Notes: generated by a model from the letters alone, not told the origin. Shown: positions 23,897 through 33,223, counted from the stretch's first letter. The stretch is DNA of 64,000 bases from an uncultured Blautia sp. (GCF_947654165.1 NZ_CANTKB010000005.1:1-64000), one strand, 5' to 3'. Translations and numbers: made by a program.

Positions 23897-25189
23897 TTAT
23901 TTATAATAATCAAAGTCAAATCCGTACATACGGACGGTGTCGCCTTCCTGGATACCTGCTTTTTCCAGGTCATCTAAAATACCGCTTTCTTTCAGGAATT
24001 TCTGGAAGAATAAAAATCCCTTTTCGGAATCCAGATTTGTGTAACCAAGCATTTTCTCGATCTTTGGTCCTTCAATGAGGTAAATGTGCTCATCTTCCGG
24101 ATCCTGTGCAACGGTATAAGGAAGATTTTCTGTGATCAGCATATCTTCCGGGAAGAATTCCTGCTGGAATACAACAGGTTCTTTGTCGATAGTATCTAAA
24201 AGCTGTTTTACATAATATAACAGTTCTTTTAAGCCTTTTCCGCTAACTGCGGAAATAGCAAATACTTTGATGCCCTGGGGTTCAAATTCATCCCGGATTT
24301 TCTGTACGGGATCTTCGTCTCCCTCATAAATTGCATCGATTTTATTGGCTGCAATGACCTGAGGACGTTTCATAAGTTCCGGATCATAAGCTTCTAATTC
24401 TTTGTTGATTTTATAGATATCATCAATGGGATCACGTCCTTCTGTCGAGGCAGCGTCTACCAGGTGGATCAACACACGGGTTCTCTCAATGTGGCGGAGA
24501 AACTGATGTCCGAGACCTACTCCCTGGGAAGCACCTTCGATCAATCCCGGAATATCAGCAATGACAAAACCATCACAGCCATCTAAATCAACCACACCTA
24601 AGTGTGGACTCAAAGTGGTGAAATGATAATTAGCGATTTCAGGTCTTGCGTTGCTCACTCTGGAAAGCAAGGTGGATTTCCCTACGTTTGGGAATCCTAA
24701 CAGTCCTACATCAGCAATGACTTTTAATTCCAACTGGACTTCCAGTTCCTGAGCAGGCTGTCCCGGCTGAGCATATTTTGGAACCTGCATGGTAGCGGTA
24801 GCATAGTGCTGGTTCCCTTTTCCGCCTTTTCCGCCACGCAGAACCACCTGTCTGGTATTTTCACCGGACATATCGGCAATGACTTTTCCGCTGGATGCTT
24901 CTTTGATCACAGTACCTTCCGGCACCTTTAAGATAATATCTTTTCCGTTTGCTCCATGACATCTTTTTTTACCGCCCTGTTCGCCGTCTCCAGCCTTGTA
25001 TTTGCTCTTGTGACGGTAATCAGTCAGTGTATTCATACCTTTGTCTACCTCGAAGATCACATCTCCGCCTTTTCCTCCGTCACCGCCATCAGGACCGCCA
25101 TTTGGAACAAAAAGCTCTCTGCGGAAACTTACATGTCCGTCGCCGCCTTTTCCTGAGCGGATATATATTTTTGCTCTGTCTGCAAACAT
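23897..25189 (-). CDS. obgE: GTPase ObgE/CgtA
   Basis: A 430-residue Obg GTPase. The glycine-rich Obg domain (about 1-158) has GGDGHVSFRRELFVPNGGPDGGDGGKGGDV. The G domain has GFPNVGKST (P-loop, about 165-173), FTTLSPHLG, DIPGLIEGA and NKID. A C-terminal OCT domain (about 350-430) reads FPEDMLITENLPYTVAQDPEDEHIY ... VRMYGFDFDYY. It acts in 50S assembly and stress control. It follows the rpmA terminator and precedes yhbY. Confidence 0.97.
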   Translation of the reverse strand: MFADRAKIYIRSGKGGDGHVSFRRELFVPNGGPDGGDGGKGGDVIFEVDKGMNTLTDYRHKSKYKAGDGEQGGKKRCHGANGKDIILKVPEGTVIKEASSGKVIADMSGENTRQVVLRGGKGGKGNQHYATATMQVPKYAQPGQPAQELEVQLELKVIADVGLLGFPNVGKSTLLSRVSNARPEIANYHFTTLSPHLGVVDLDGCDGFVIADIPGLIEGASQGVGLGHQFLRHIERTRVLIHLVDAASTEGRDPIDDIYKINKELEAYDPELMKRPQVIAANKIDAIYEGDEDPVQKIRDEFEPQGIKVFAISAVSGKGLKELLYYVKQLLDTIDKEPVVFQQEFFPEDMLITENLPYTVAQDPEDEHIYLIEGPKIEKMLGYTNLDSEKGFLFFQKFLKESGILDDLEKAGIQEGDTVRMYGFDFDYYK

Positions 25190-25211
25190 AGTAACCTCTT
25201 TCTATTTTCTA

Positions 25212-25249
25212 TAAAAAATGGCTTCAAACCCCTTACAGATTTGAAGCCG
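25212..25249 (-). terminator. terminator/attenuator between rpmA and obgE
   Basis: On the minus strand GGCTTCAAA pairs with TTTGAAGCC (25248-25220) around an 11-base loop and is followed by ATTTTTTAT. It probably lowers read-through from the abundant ribosomal-protein transcript into obgE. Confidence 0.8.
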
Positions 25250-25265
25250 CCTTTGTTATCGTGAA

Positions 25266-25556
25266 TTACTCTTCAGTAACTACTGGAAATACAGAAACCT
25301 GTTTTTTGTCTCTGCCTTTTCTTTCGAAACGAACAACGCCATCTACTAATGCAAATAAAGTGTCGTCTCCACCTTTTCCTACATTTACGCCTGGATGAAT
25401 TTTTGTTCCACGCTGTCTGTAAAGGATATTTCCAGCTTTTACAAACTGTCCGTCAGCTCTTTTGGCACCAAGTCTTTTGGACTCGGAGTCACGTCCGTTC
25501 TTTGTAGAACCAACACCTTTTTTATGTGCAAATAACTGAAGGTTCATTTTTAACAT
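25266..25556 (-). CDS. rpmA: 50S ribosomal protein L27 with cleavable N-terminal extension
   Basis: A 96-residue bL27 that starts MLKMNLQLFAHKKGVGSTKNG. Firmicute L27 has this extra N-terminal stretch, which Prp cuts after the LQLFA motif to expose the mature N-terminus reaching the peptidyl-transferase centre. Prp is the next gene upstream, as expected. AGGAGG is 9 bases before the ATG. Confidence 0.97.
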   Translation of the reverse strand: MLKMNLQLFAHKKGVGSTKNGRDSESKRLGAKRADGQFVKAGNILYRQRGTKIHPGVNVGKGGDDTLFALVDGVVRFERKGRDKKQVSVFPVVTEE

Positions 25557-25560
25557 GTCT

Positions 25561-25887
25561 TTACACCTCCTCGAATATTACATCGATATATTCCATGTAT
25601 TCTTCTTCTATCCCCTGTAAACCGAGGATAAGGGAATTCAGCAGTAATTCGGTTTCTTTGGAATATCCAGGCTCAAGGTTTACCTCTAATCTTCCGAATA
25701 ACTCGTCTACATCAACGGTAAATGCGTCGTCTGTAAACTGTTCAATGGAATTTACGGCATTTTGTGCCAGTGCTGATGCTGCCGCACATACAATGTCACT
25801 GCCGCTCTCAGCATATCCTGCATGATCCTGCATAAGAAATCCAGAAATACTCTGTTCTGAATCCTGATAAATCGTCACTTTAATCAT
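25561..25887 (-). CDS. prp: ribosomal-processing cysteine protease Prp
   Basis: A 108-residue Prp protease. The catalytic His is in MQDHAGYAESGSDIVCAAAS (about 22) and the catalytic Cys is in the same segment (about 34). It removes the N-terminal extension of L27 encoded 4 bases downstream. Order rplU-prp-rpmA is the standard one. Length and both catalytic residues are normal. Confidence 0.95.
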   Translation of the reverse strand: MIKVTIYQDSEQSISGFLMQDHAGYAESGSDIVCAAASALAQNAVNSIEQFTDDAFTVDVDELFGRLEVNLEPGYSKETELLLNSLILGLQGIEEEYMEYIDVIFEEV

Positions 25888-25908
25888 AATTCCTGTAATC
25901 TTTTCAGA

Positions 25909-26214
25909 TTAAGCATTGATTTTTTCGATTTTAACTTTTGTAAACTGCTGTCTGTGACCGTTTTTCTTGTGGTAACCGGTTTTTCTCTTATATTTGTAAA
26001 CGATAACTTTCTTTGCTTTACCGTTTTCAACTACAGATGCAGTTACAGTTGCGTTAGCTACTTCATCGCCAACTTTTAAACCATCGTTGCTTACAGCAAG
26101 TACCTGGTTAAATGTAACAGTTTCACCAGCTTCTGCTCCAAGCTTTTCTACTCTGATAACATCGCCTTCGGCTACTTTGTACTGTTTACCACCTGTTGCA
26201 ATAATTGCGTACAT
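25909..26214 (-). CDS. rplU: 50S ribosomal protein L21
   Basis: A 101-residue bL21: MYAIIATGGKQYKVAEGDVIRVEKL at the N-terminus and VIVYKYKRKTGYHKKNGHRQQFTKVKIEKI at the C-terminus. Start at 26214 follows TAGGAGGTGCCAT; the longer frame would translate the leader. First gene of the rplU-prp-rpmA group. Confidence 0.97.
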   Translation of the reverse strand: MYAIIATGGKQYKVAEGDVIRVEKLGAEAGETVTFNQVLAVSNDGLKVGDEVANATVTASVVENGKAKKVIVYKYKRKTGYHKKNGHRQQFTKVKIEKINA

Positions 26215-26291
26215 ATGGCACCTCCTATTATCATTACTCGCCAAATTCGGTGACCGTAAATCCGGTACTTCTACCTCTTTGTGCGGCATAC
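26215..26291 (-). promoter_or_regulatory. probable L21 leader RNA
   Basis: A leader of about 77 bases separates the strong promoter from rplU. It can fold locally; GTACCGGATTTACGGTCACC contains complementary ACCG/CGGT parts. Firmicute rplU genes commonly have an autoregulatory L21 leader in this place. Identity is from position and general look, not from a model search. Confidence 0.5.
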
Positions 26292-26297
26292 GCTAAT

Positions 26298-26326
26298 ATA
26301 TTAACAGCAAACCTGCTGTTCGTCAA
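26298..26326 (-). promoter_or_regulatory. rplU promoter
   Basis: A -35 TTGACG (26326-26321), a 17-base spacer and a -10 TAATAT (26303-26298). Confidence 0.8.
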
Positions 26327-26391
26327 TAGAAAAAAAGAAATTTTTTCAAAATTTTATTAACATTGGTTTCTGCCGCCCGGTCTGTATTTGT

Positions 26392-27372
26392 TTAAAGAAA
26401 TCTAAGCAGGGAATCTGTATCAAAAAATAAACCATACAGGAATAAAATCATACCAAGGATCATGGGCAGAATGGTCAGGATGATCAGGGTCACAAGCGTT
26501 TTGTTTGAGGAGATATATCGATGCTGCTCTCTTCCCGGTTCTCCTTTTCTAAGAAGATAATCTGCCGTATAAAATCCAAAGGGAACCACACATGCCATGG
26601 CAAAATAAATCCCAAGAAAACTGAGAGGAAGTCCCTGTTCCATAAGCTGCTGTCCTGCTGCCTCTGTCTGGGCATTTCCGGAAATACCAACTGCCAGGTT
26701 TGTCAGAAAAGACGGCAAAAAATTATTGATAAAGTGAAAAAGAGCAGGATAGACCATATTTTCTGTCTGAATCATAAGGTAAGAAAGAACACCTCCCAAA
26801 AGTGCTGTAGGGAGAAAACGCCAGATACTTCCGTGAAACAGTCCAAATAAAACACCCATAAGGATGGTGAGAATCCAAATGTTGTTTATGCGGCTTTGAA
26901 AGCATTTCAGAATAAAACCTCTGTGCATGGCTTCCTCACAGACCGCAGGCATAACGCTTGTGATTAATACTCCCAGCAAAGGAGAGACGCTTGCCATAAA
27001 AGTATTCATATGCTCGCTTACAGAAAACATTTGTTCCGGAAAGAAATATGCTACAAGCATGGTAAGTGGAATAACCAGTGTATAAGAAGAAATCCAGTAA
27101 AGAAGCACTGCGGCAATTTTCATCCATTCTGGTTTCTTTACCGGAAAGACAGCTCTTAGAGGCTGCTTCAGAAGTTTTGCTCCTGCAACACTTAACTGCA
27201 ACAAATAAAGCTCGGTAAGTGCCAGCCCATACATACCCCATCGGCCCTGCATCCAGGCAATGATCGTATAAAACGACAACATAACCAGAAGAAACATAAG
27301 GATTCCCTGCCATGGTTTTAATGTTTTATTGCACTTTTCATAGGATTCGTTACAATTCCAGGAGTTTTCCAT
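26392..27372 (-). CDS. CPBP-family intramembrane metalloprotease-like protein
   Basis: A 326-residue membrane protein with about eight hydrophobic segments. The three CPBP (Abi/CAAX protease-like) motifs are present: EEAMHRG (about 147-153), FGLFHGSIWRFLP (about 177-189) and ALFHFINNFLP (about 213-223). These supply the glutamates and histidines of the active site. Family members cut membrane-anchored peptides, including some bacteriocin-immunity proteins; substrate unknown. It overlaps the NUDIX gene by 23 bases and is its downstream operon partner. Confidence 0.88.
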   Translation of the reverse strand: MENSWNCNESYEKCNKTLKPWQGILMFLLVMLSFYTIIAWMQGRWGMYGLALTELYLLQLSVAGAKLLKQPLRAVFPVKKPEWMKIAAVLLYWISSYTLVIPLTMLVAYFFPEQMFSVSEHMNTFMASVSPLLGVLITSVMPAVCEEAMHRGFILKCFQSRINNIWILTILMGVLFGLFHGSIWRFLPTALLGGVLSYLMIQTENMVYPALFHFINNFLPSFLTNLAVGISGNAQTEAAGQQLMEQGLPLSFLGIYFAMACVVPFGFYTADYLLRKGEPGREQHRYISSNKTLVTLIILTILPMILGMILFLYGLFFDTDSLLRFL

Positions 27373-27847
27373 CTAATACCGCCTCTTTCAGATCATCATC
27401 TACATAAGTAAGTTTTAAGGAAAAGAAAGGTCTCTCTTCTTGCAGCAGCCGGAAAAAAATCTTATCTCCTTCCCACAGATGCAGAGAGAACAAATCTTTT
27501 TTCTCTACCCATTCTAAAACACCTTCATCGCAGGAAATGAGCTCTCCTTCATAGCCATCGGCTGTATACAGGCACATATATTCTGTTTCAGAAAAAGAGC
27601 CGTCACCGGAAGAAAAAGAGAAGGTCACAATTCCACGGAACCGGTAAGAGGTCAGGGTCAGACCGGTCTCTTCTTTTACCTCACGAAGCAGACAGTCTTC
27701 CGGGCTTTCGTGTCTCTCAAAATGACCGCCTACACCGATCCATTTGTCTTTATTCACATCCTGTTTTTTGGTTACTCTGTGCAGCATTAAATACTGCGTC
27801 TCATTTTCAATATAACAAAGGGTTGTCAGTTCTGATTTTTGTCTCAT
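27350..27847 (-). CDS. NUDIX hydrolase (MutT/8-oxo-dGTP pyrophosphatase-like)
   Basis: A 165-residue protein with a complete Nudix box: GVGGHFERHESPEDCLLREVKEETGLTL, fitting GX5EX7REUXEEXGU. The N-terminal part reads TTLCYIENETQYLMLHRVTKKQDVNKDKWIGVG, typical of the MutT-like 8-oxo-dGTP group in Firmicutes; the real substrate is not proven. Start at 27847 (MRQKSEL) has AAGGAGG about 11 bases ahead. Lies between the RNase E/G and CPBP genes. Confidence 0.88.
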   Translation of the reverse strand: MRQKSELTTLCYIENETQYLMLHRVTKKQDVNKDKWIGVGGHFERHESPEDCLLREVKEETGLTLTSYRFRGIVTFSFSSGDGSFSETEYMCLYTADGYEGELISCDEGVLEWVEKKDLFSLHLWEGDKIFFRLLQEERPFFSLKLTYVDDDLKEAVLDGKLLEL

Positions 27848-27851
27848 AGAA

Positions 27852-29057
27852 CTATCTGCCTCCTTCACACAAAGCCTTCCATTCTTCCAGAAGTGGTTTT
27901 CGCACTTTTTTTCTGGTTACCTCAACAATATTTAATGGTGTGATATCGATTACTGTGCTCTTGATCGGATCCTGATTTAAATATGCCTGAAGGGTGTGAA
28001 GCAGTTCCCTTTTATCTTCCTGGTCTTCCATATTGATGAAATCGATCAAGATGATCCCGGATAAATTTCGCAGACGGAGCTGCCAGGCAATTTCCTTTGC
28101 TGCCTCCAGGTTAATCTTACGAAATGTTTCCTGAATTTCCTTTTTCCCGGAAAATTTCCCGGTGTTTACGTCAATGCAGACAAAGGCTTCTGTTGGCTGG
28201 ATGACCAGAAATCCACCGGATTTCAGCCATACACGCTCCTGAAGGCTGCGTTCCAGCACAGATTCCAGACTATATAGTTTGGACAGAGGAAGCAGTTTGT
28301 CTTCGTAGAAACGAAGAGGAATTTCATATTCTCCATAGCAGTTCAGGTAATTCTGAACTGCCTGAAAGACTTCCGCATCGTCAGTGACAATCTCATCCAA
28401 TGCCTGGGTATATACATTTTGCAAAGTCTGCAGGTATTCCGGCATGTGCTCCTCCAGTAAAGAAAAACACACACGGGAACGTCCTTTTTTTAATAAAGCT
28501 TCATAACGGCTCTGAAGATTTTTTAGTTCCTCTAAAATCTCTTCCTTCTTTGCATTCCGTGCATTGGTACGGACGATGATCCCGGCGTTTTCCGGCATCG
28601 AGCCTTCTAGAAATTCCCGGATCCGTTTCTTTTCTTCCTTATTTAATTTTCCAGAGAATCCAAGCTCTTTTCTTTGAGAAGTCAGAACAAGATACCTTCC
28701 GGTAAAATTCAGATTGCTGGTGACGGAGGGAAGCTTGGTTTTCATTCCTTCTTTTGAGACCTGAACAATGACTTCGTCTCCGATTTTCATGACAGAATCT
28801 TTTTTTGGATTGGTAAATACAGGCTCTGCTTTGTCATCCAGAGAATAATAACACATGATTCCATCTGCGATCTCAATGAACGCTGCATGGATATTTTTTA
28901 CAATATTCTGTATTTTTCCAATATAAATGTTACCCAGGATACCTCCGGAGGCTGTTTCGGAGAAAGTAAGCTGGCTGATCCGACCCTGTTCCTCCAGTGC
29001 TGCAAACAGGATTTCTTTTCCGTGACAGGTCAGATTTGTTATGATCAGCTTACTCAA
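27852..29057 (-). CDS. rng: ribonuclease E/G family protein
   Basis: A 401-residue Rne/Rng-type endoribonuclease. An S1-like RNA-binding part is near the N-terminus (GNIYIGKIQNIVKNIHAAFIEI, about 43-64). The catalytic DNase-I-like part has FVCIDVNTGKFSGKK (about 290) and GIILIDFINMEDQEDK (about 335), supplying the metal-binding aspartates. It is shorter than E. coli RNase G (about 489). The likely start is a TTG at 29057 (SKLIITNL) with AGGTGA upstream; the GTG at 29066 is the alternative. Within the conserved cluster radical SAM pair - rng. Confidence 0.88.
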   Translation of the reverse strand: MSKLIITNLTCHGKEILFAALEEQGRISQLTFSETASGGILGNIYIGKIQNIVKNIHAAFIEIADGIMCYYSLDDKAEPVFTNPKKDSVMKIGDEVIVQVSKEGMKTKLPSVTSNLNFTGRYLVLTSQRKELGFSGKLNKEEKKRIREFLEGSMPENAGIIVRTNARNAKKEEILEELKNLQSRYEALLKKGRSRVCFSLLEEHMPEYLQTLQNVYTQALDEIVTDDAEVFQAVQNYLNCYGEYEIPLRFYEDKLLPLSKLYSLESVLERSLQERVWLKSGGFLVIQPTEAFVCIDVNTGKFSGKKEIQETFRKINLEAAKEIAWQLRLRNLSGIILIDFINMEDQEDKRELLHTLQAYLNQDPIKSTVIDITPLNIVEVTRKKVRKPLLEEWKALCEGGR

Positions 29058-29757
29058 TGTCTTCACCTAAATTTTCCAGAGAAATCAGATTGCGGCTGCC
29101 TTCCGCACCGGTATCCGCATATACTTCGGCTCTGTGAACCATAAGGCTGAAGCTGTCAAAATCTTTTTCGCAAAATTTATAGAATGCTTCCATCACTAAT
29201 TCCGGCTTCGTATTTTTTACACTTCCGGCAGCTAATTTCAAGAAGACACAGTCTTCCTGTGGGGACATTTCATAGATGAAAGGCTTTAAATCTACTTCTT
29301 TTTCATTTTTCTTTGTTTTTTTCAGGATCATGATCTCTGGCTGTTCCATAAATGCATGGACTTTTTCTTTCCAGTCTGCCGCCGGCTCCATACCTTCTCG
29401 GAAACGTACCTGATAATCTGCTGCAGCCACTAATGCCATGGCAGCATTGGCTTTTCCGTCAGGGATTTTGCGGAAACTTAAAACTTCCATTCCTTCCACC
29501 ATGGTCTGATTCAGGCGTTTTACCGCTTCTTTGGAGGGCATGGGAGACTTGATCTCCATATCAAAATATTCTGCAGTGCTGGTAACACCCACACCTAACG
29601 GAGCAGCAAAAGACATGATCATATGAGGGCTGAAGCCTTCGGAATAAGCAACATCAATCCCTGCCCGTTTTACTGCTTTTTGAAAAAAACGCATAATATC
29701 CAGGTGTCCCACAAATTTCATAGCACCTTCTTTGGAAAATTTAATTCTTACTTTCAA
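29050..29757 (-). CDS. TIGR03936-type radical SAM-associated protein (DUF2344)
   Basis: A 235-residue protein: KVRIKFSKEGAMKFVGHLDIMRFFQKAVKRAGIDVAYSEGFSPHMIMSFAAPLGVGVTS is the family signature. A TTG start at 29757 is preferred because AAAGGAGG lies 8 bases upstream inside the radical SAM gene's 3' end; overlap with that gene is 17 bases. The family always accompanies, or is fused to, TIGR03960 radical SAM proteins, implying a joint enzyme or partner role, function unresolved. Confidence 0.88.
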   Translation of the reverse strand: MKVRIKFSKEGAMKFVGHLDIMRFFQKAVKRAGIDVAYSEGFSPHMIMSFAAPLGVGVTSTAEYFDMEIKSPMPSKEAVKRLNQTMVEGMEVLSFRKIPDGKANAAMALVAAADYQVRFREGMEPAADWKEKVHAFMEQPEIMILKKTKKNEKEVDLKPFIYEMSPQEDCVFLKLAAGSVKNTKPELVMEAFYKFCEKDFDSFSLMVHRAEVYADTGAEGSRNLISLENLGEDIE

Positions 29758-31603
29758 TGCAGATTCCTCCTTTGTAGACACCAGCTCCGCAGCCGGAACA
29801 TTTCATTTTACAGTTTGGAGTCACTTCCTCCCGCTGTGCTCTCCCCCATTCTTTTTCCAGGAATTTTCTGGAAACACCGATGGAAATAAAATCCCATGGG
29901 AATATTTCGTCCAGAGGACGTTCTCTTAAGGTGTAGAATTCCGGATCTAAGCCCATTTCTTCAAAGGCCTCCATCCAAAGATCATAGCGGAAATATTCAG
30001 ACCATGCATCGAAAATAGCACCTTTTCGGTAAGCAGTCTCCAGAACATCTGCAATTCGTCGGTCACCTCTTGCTAAAATACCTTCCAGAACCGTGACGTC
30101 TGCCTCATGGTAATTGTATTTAATGCTCTTTTGATTTAACTGAGCACGGATTTCTTCTTTGACGATTTTTGCTTTGTCCAGATAGTCTTCTTTTCGGAAC
30201 ATACCTGCCCACTGGAATGGAGTAAACGGTTTTGGTACAAAGAAAGAGGTACTTACTACAATCTGGCATTTTCCGTGACGTTGGTCTTTCGGAATTTCAT
30301 AATATTTTTTTGCGATCGCTTCTGCCAGGTGTGCGATGCCTCTCATATCCTCTTCTGTTTCCGTAGGAAGTCCAAGCATGAAGTATAACTTCACTCTGCT
30401 CCAACCGCCTTCAAAAGCTTTGGATGCACCTTCCAGGATCACCTCTTCGGTCAGTCCTTTGTTAATAACATCCCGCAGTCTCTGAGAACCTGCTTCCGGA
30501 GCAAAGGTCAGGCTGCTCTTTTTAATATCCTGTACTTTGCTCATCACATCCAAGGAAAAAGCATCGATACGAAGAGATGGCAGGGAAATATTTACCTTTC
30601 TTGCAGAACATTCGTCAATCAGATAGTCAATCAGTTCCGGCAGCTTTGAATAGTCGCTGGAACTTAAGGAACTAAGAGAAATCTCTTCATGTCCGGTACT
30701 TTCTAACATAGCTTTTGCAGTATCCTTTAAGAAGTCTACATCGCGCTCTCTTGTAGGACGGTACAGCATACCAGCCTGGCAAAAACGGCAGCCACGGATA
30801 CATCCTCTCTGGATTTCCAGTGTCACACGGTCCTGTGTAGCTTTGATAAACGGTACAACAGGATTCTTCGGATAATAGGTGTGAGTCAGATCCATCACAA
30901 CCTGTTTCTCTATTTTTTCTTTTGCATGGGGATTCGTAGGCTTAAAAGAGGCAATGGTTCCGTCTTCATGATATGTTGTCTCATAGAAAGAAGGTACATA
31001 AATACCTGGAATTTCTGCGGCCATTTCCAGAAATTCTTTTCTGCTCTTTCCGCTGTTTTTCCATCCCTTATATGCATCCAGCAACTGGTTAAATACTGTT
31101 TCGCCTTCTCCAATATAAAACATATCAAAAAACGGTGCCAGGGGTTCCGGGTTATATGTGCAGGGACCGCCACCCATGACAAACGGATGCTCCAGTGTTC
31201 TGTCTTCTGCTCTTAAAGGAATCTGGCTTAAATCCAGAATCTGGAGAATGTTGGTGTAACACATTTCATACTGGATGGTAATACCAAGAAAATCAAAGTC
31301 CTTGACTGGATCCTGAGACTCCAGTGCAAACAGAGGAATCTGCTGCTCTCTCATGATCTTGTCTAAATCCGGCCAGGGTGAATAGACACGCTCGCACCAG
31401 GTATCTTCACGCTGATTGAACATATCGTAAAGGATTTGGATTCCAAGATGGGACATTCCAATCTGATAGGAATCCGGGAAGCACATGGCAAATCGAATGT
31501 CTACGTTTTTGTCTTTCATTACTGAGTTGACCTCATTCCCAATATAACGGGCCGGGTTCTCAACTTTTAGTAATATTTCATCATCTAAAGCTAGTTTTCT
31601 CAT
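29741..31603 (-). CDS. TIGR03960-type B12-binding/radical SAM protein
   Basis: A 620-residue radical SAM protein. An N-terminal cobalamin-binding-like domain (about 30-200) precedes the radical SAM core with the cluster motif RGCIRGCRFCQAG (CX3CX2C, about 268-280) and GLPTETEEDMRGIA. The C-terminus has a cysteine-rich stretch MKCSGCGAGVYKGGICI (about 597-613), likely an extra metal site. Reaction unknown. AAAGGAAATAT precedes the ATG. Its first 131 bases are duplicated at 36175-36305 on the far side of the accessory insert, so this gene probably lost its original promoter and is now driven from inside the insert. Confidence 0.9.
   Translation of the reverse strand: MRKLALDDEILLKVENPARYIGNEVNSVMKDKNVDIRFAMCFPDSYQIGMSHLGIQILYDMFNQREDTWCERVYSPWPDLDKIMREQQIPLFALESQDPVKDFDFLGITIQYEMCYTNILQILDLSQIPLRAEDRTLEHPFVMGGGPCTYNPEPLAPFFDMFYIGEGETVFNQLLDAYKGWKNSGKSRKEFLEMAAEIPGIYVPSFYETTYHEDGTIASFKPTNPHAKEKIEKQVVMDLTHTYYPKNPVVPFIKATQDRVTLEIQRGCIRGCRFCQAGMLYRPTRERDVDFLKDTAKAMLESTGHEEISLSSLSSSDYSKLPELIDYLIDECSARKVNISLPSLRIDAFSLDVMSKVQDIKKSSLTFAPEAGSQRLRDVINKGLTEEVILEGASKAFEGGWSRVKLYFMLGLPTETEEDMRGIAHLAEAIAKKYYEIPKDQRHGKCQIVVSTSFFVPKPFTPFQWAGMFRKEDYLDKAKIVKEEIRAQLNQKSIKYNYHEADVTVLEGILARGDRRIADVLETAYRKGAIFDAWSEYFRYDLWMEAFEEMGLDPEFYTLRERPLDEIFPWDFISIGVSRKFLEKEWGRAQREEVTPNCKMKCSGCGAGVYKGGICIESKN
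31473..31603 (-). repeat. 131-bp direct repeat, left copy (5' end of radical SAM gene)
   Basis: Left member of the direct repeat pair; it is the intact gene's first 43-44 codons. It differs from the right copy (36175-36305) at 5 of 131 positions without gaps. The two copies are 4702 bases apart and mark the ends of the accessory insert. Confidence 0.92.
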
Positions 31604-32059
31604 ATATTTCCTTTCTATTTTTATGTATATTTCACAAATTCTTTCGAACCTGTTTTGGACTTTTCAAAGTGAAAAATCGATATTTTTATACAGAAGCATC
31701 TGATATGTGATTGAACTCATCCAATCTACAACATTATATACATTTTAGGGAAGAACTTCAAGCAAATATCTTTTGTTAAGCGAAATCAATTGTGCGGTGT
31801 TATTTTCAGGCAAAACCTCTAAAGCAAAGGCGATTATTTCGCAGTCGGCATTGTATATTCCAAATCCTGCCAAACTTCCTCATTCATGTTTTCTACTACA
31901 AAGTGAATTTGATGTCTTTCTCTTGCATTTAACTTACGGTTTACGGTTGTTCTCTATCAAATAGAGTCTTTCAAGATTTTCCCAGCAAATCTACATAAAA
32001 CTAGGGAATATTCTTTAAAATCTCTCACTCTTATAACTGATCCCAACCATTTCTTAGCA
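31604..32059. other. AT-rich noncoding region at the left end of the accessory insert
   Basis: No convincing gene. A short minus-strand open stretch (NARERHQIHFVVENMNEEVWQDLEYTMPTAK, near 31833-31930) ends in a stop and has a stop not far upstream, so it may be a gene remnant. The region must supply whatever promoter now drives the radical SAM gene; TATAAA-like boxes are present but none has a good -35. Confidence 0.45.
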
Positions 32060-33199
32060 TCAATTCTTCTTTCCACAACATTTTTTATATTTCTTTCCTG
32101 AGCCACATGGGCATGGATCATTTGGATATATTTTCTTTTCTACTCGTATTGGTTCCTCGTTCAGCCCTCTCGGAACAATTGTTGGCATTTTATTGATAGG
32201 CCTTTTTCTTGCCATTTCACTTGGTTTGTACCCTCTGTTCTCTTTCATTCGGGTATTGTTATGTGCCGCCACAAGTAATCCTAACAATTCATTTATCATC
32301 TTTTCTTCAAATTCAATATTGGCTTCCGTCATTTTATTGATAATCTTTGATGGTGATTCGCCTTCATAACTATTTGCCCATACTTGCAGACACCATGTCA
32401 CTACCTGATCGTAAGGAAGCCTTAATTTCTTAGCGAAAAAAGATTCCAACTTTTTATATTCAGAAGAACTTGCCTCATATCCAATTCTACATATCTCATC
32501 TATCTGCTGTGCCGATGGAATATAAAAATCTTTATCCATTTGTTGTCGAAGCAAATAATCAAATTCTTCATCCTCGAACAGCTGTAAATGCACAAATATT
32601 CCTTTTTCTGAGTATAACGGATTCTCTTTCGGCCATTCTTCCACCCCAAGTCTATCCATTGTAAAAAGACACGATTCCACAATATCAACTGGCATTTCCC
32701 AAAGCATTTCTATCATTTCATCTATAGAGCACTTCACTTTCTGCCTATACATTTCATAGATAACTTCAATCGGTGCTATTCCATAATATTGTATAAAAAA
32801 ATCTATGCACTTTACCATCCAACCTTTTCTGCATTGCTTCAATCGAAATGCCTCATCATCTATTTGGGAAAAGGCAACAGCAACATCTTCAAATACACAA
32901 AATCTGTCAGTAGGCTCTTCAAAATATCCGATCCAGTATCTGTAAAGCTGCATCGCATCTACCACTTCATTTACAGAAACAGATGTAGGAGAAATACAAG
33001 CTTTCCGAAATAAGTCCATCTGTTCTTTTGTAAGGCATGCTAATCTGCTTCTAAGCATTTCCTCTGTACAAAAATTATCAACAATTCTATCTATTAAATC
33101 AGCTTTTCGGAGTCCTGAACACTTTCTGATTTCAAAACTTCTTGCCTGATCTAATAGTTCTTCTTTTGTATATTCTGTCAAATATTCTCTTAATAACAT
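32060..33199 (-). CDS. SEC-C metal-binding domain protein
   Basis: A 379-residue protein. The N-terminus (about 1-70) is a Rho-N/SAP-like helical segment, YTKEELLDQARSFEIRKCSGLRKADLIDRI. The middle is all-helical without known motifs. The C-terminus is a SEC-C zinc motif: YPNDPCPCGSGKKYKKCCGKKN (CXCX8CC, about 358-379). SEC-C tails bind zinc and recur in SecA and in many uncharacterised proteins, so the function is open. It belongs to the minus-strand gene run of the accessory insert, 24 bases after the YkgJ-type gene. Confidence 0.8.
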   Translation of the reverse strand: MLLREYLTEYTKEELLDQARSFEIRKCSGLRKADLIDRIVDNFCTEEMLRSRLACLTKEQMDLFRKACISPTSVSVNEVVDAMQLYRYWIGYFEEPTDRFCVFEDVAVAFSQIDDEAFRLKQCRKGWMVKCIDFFIQYYGIAPIEVIYEMYRQKVKCSIDEMIEMLWEMPVDIVESCLFTMDRLGVEEWPKENPLYSEKGIFVHLQLFEDEEFDYLLRQQMDKDFYIPSAQQIDEICRIGYEASSSEYKKLESFFAKKLRLPYDQVVTWCLQVWANSYEGESPSKIINKMTEANIEFEEKMINELLGLLVAAHNNTRMKENRGYKPSEMARKRPINKMPTIVPRGLNEEPIRVEKKIYPNDPCPCGSGKKYKKCCGKKN

Positions 33200-33223
33200 T
33201 CCTGCTCCCTATCTACTCATATT

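Noticed and set aside
31773..31964. 63-residue + strand ORF in the left part of the insert
   Set aside because: No SD, no recognisable motif and all neighbours run the other way; treated as noncoding.
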